Assembly: GCA_019322385.1 (NCBI GenBank)
Contig: JAHWIS010000112.1
Span: 1-5,938, forward strand
Reading direction: 5' to 3'
Source of the DNA: Candidatus Woesearchaeota archaeon
Lineage (GTDB): Archaea > Nanobdellota > Nanobdellia > Woesearchaeales > UBA11576
DNA: 5,938 nucleotides
Below are positions 5,474 to 5,938 of this stretch, piece after piece. A model generated the notes under the pieces. The model had not been told where the DNA came from. It made no database searches and saw nothing but the letters and a program-made list of their open reading frames with translations. The translations under genes were made by a program, and so were the position numbers. The stretch's first letter is position 1; the number at the start of each line of letters is the position of its first letter.

Positions 5474-5938
5474 TTATCTCTTGATTGAGATCGCTTTCTC
5501 GTAAATATGGCGCGTCTTTTGAGCAGGCTCATCAAGATTAAAGCCCTGGACCTCCCTGAAGCTGTTGTCCTTGAGTTCGCTATGTAGCTCTGGGTATTTC
5601 AGCACATTCACTATCTTGTTTGTCATCTCATCAATATCCCAGAAATCAACCTTGAGTGCGTGGTTGACCACTTCGCTCACACCTGACTGCTTTGATATCA
5701 TGATCGGAGTGCCGTTCTTCAATGATTCGAGCGCCACAAGGCCGAAAGGCTCTGAGACAGAAGGCATGACATAGAGGTCTGCCATCTGGAATGCCTTGTG
5801 GACATCAGCTCCCTTCAGGAAGCCAGTGAAAAGGAACCTGTCAAGTATGTTGAGCTCATCAGCCCTGTTGATCATGCGTTCAAACATGTCGCCAGAGCCG
5901 GCAACAACAAACTTGGTGTTCGGCACATACTCCAGGAC
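5474..5938 (-). CDS. GT4 glycosyltransferase, C-terminal half (cut by window edge)
   Basis: The frame is open to the right edge, so the true start is outside the window; the GTG at 5926 is internal, because VLEY precedes it and continues the conserved P-N-T-K-F strand. The visible 154 residues are the nucleotide-sugar-binding Rossmann domain of a GT-B enzyme: FVVAGSGDM (10-18), RFLFTGFL (34-41), and MPSVSEPFGLVALE (58-71) with the E-x7-E pair E63/E71 typical of GT4, followed by SKQSGVSEVV. The stretch with HALKVDFWD is a signature I associate with GT4 enzymes encoded beside GH57 amylases in bacteria and archaea. It probably makes or extends an alpha-glucan or a related glycoside, but donor and acceptor cannot be read from this half. 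It ends at a TAA 46 bases before the GH57 start and would be the promoter-proximal gene among those seen. Confidence 0.88.
   Translation of the reverse strand, partial: VLEYVPNTKFVVAGSGDMFERMINRADELNILDRFLFTGFLKGADVHKAFQMADLYVMPSVSEPFGLVALESLKNGTPIMISKQSGVSEVVNHALKVDFWDIDEMTNKIVNVLKYPELHSELKDNSFREVQGFNLDEPAQKTRHIYEKAISIKR

Noticed and set aside
5924..5926. GTG at 5926 as the start of the GT4 gene
   Set aside because: The frame stays open to the window edge and the codons before it fit the conserved strand of the C-terminal domain. The protein at this point is already mid-enzyme, so the real start is outside.

Overview
The window carries seven genes, all on the minus strand and tightly packed (gaps of 46, -23, 5, -4, 49 and 35 bases in transcription order). 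It reads as one operon-like block of alpha-glucan (glycogen) metabolism. Most starts are preceded by strong Shine-Dalgarno sequences (GAGGTG, AAGGTG, GAGGG), two starts are set inside or against the end of the preceding gene, and Arg is often encoded by AGG/AGA. The gene set (GH57 amylase, MinD-type ATPase, DUF5752-like proteins, eukaryote-like GT3 glycogen synthase, archaeal-looking GalT) suggests an uncultured archaeon, perhaps of the DPANN/Woesearchaeota kind. This placement is inference from protein style; no rRNA or other marker is present.

Layout in transcription order, from the right edge to the left. (1) C-terminal half of a GT4 glycosyltransferase, cut by the right edge. (2) A complete GH57 alpha-amylase-type glycoside hydrolase. 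(3) A 134-residue protein with a Lys/Arg-rich tail and a DUF5752-like domain. (4) A 320-residue protein with a second copy of that domain followed by long Pro/Ala-rich and charged segments. (5) A MinD/ParA-family ATPase, coupled to gene 4 by an ATGA overlap. (6) A complete GT3 glycogen synthase starting at TTG. (7) The first 44 codons of galT (galactose-1-phosphate uridylyltransferase), cut by the left edge.

The enzymes make sense together. GalT interconverts UDP-glucose and glucose-1-phosphate with their galactose counterparts, GT3 (and perhaps the GT4) polymerises glucose into alpha-1,4-glucan, and GH57 cuts or remodels alpha-glucan. The part not explained by this pathway is the central module of two DUF5752-like paralogues plus a MinD-like ATPase. 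Its gene order, the basic tail on one paralogue, and the similar amphipathic C-terminal helices on the other paralogue and on the ATPase suggest a system that positions or recruits something, possibly a glycogen granule or synthesis complex. That is a hypothesis, and it is the most interesting thing here.

No RNA genes, CRISPR arrays, insertion sequences or long repeats were seen. No gap longer than 49 bases lacks a gene. The plus strand contains only antisense shadow frames.
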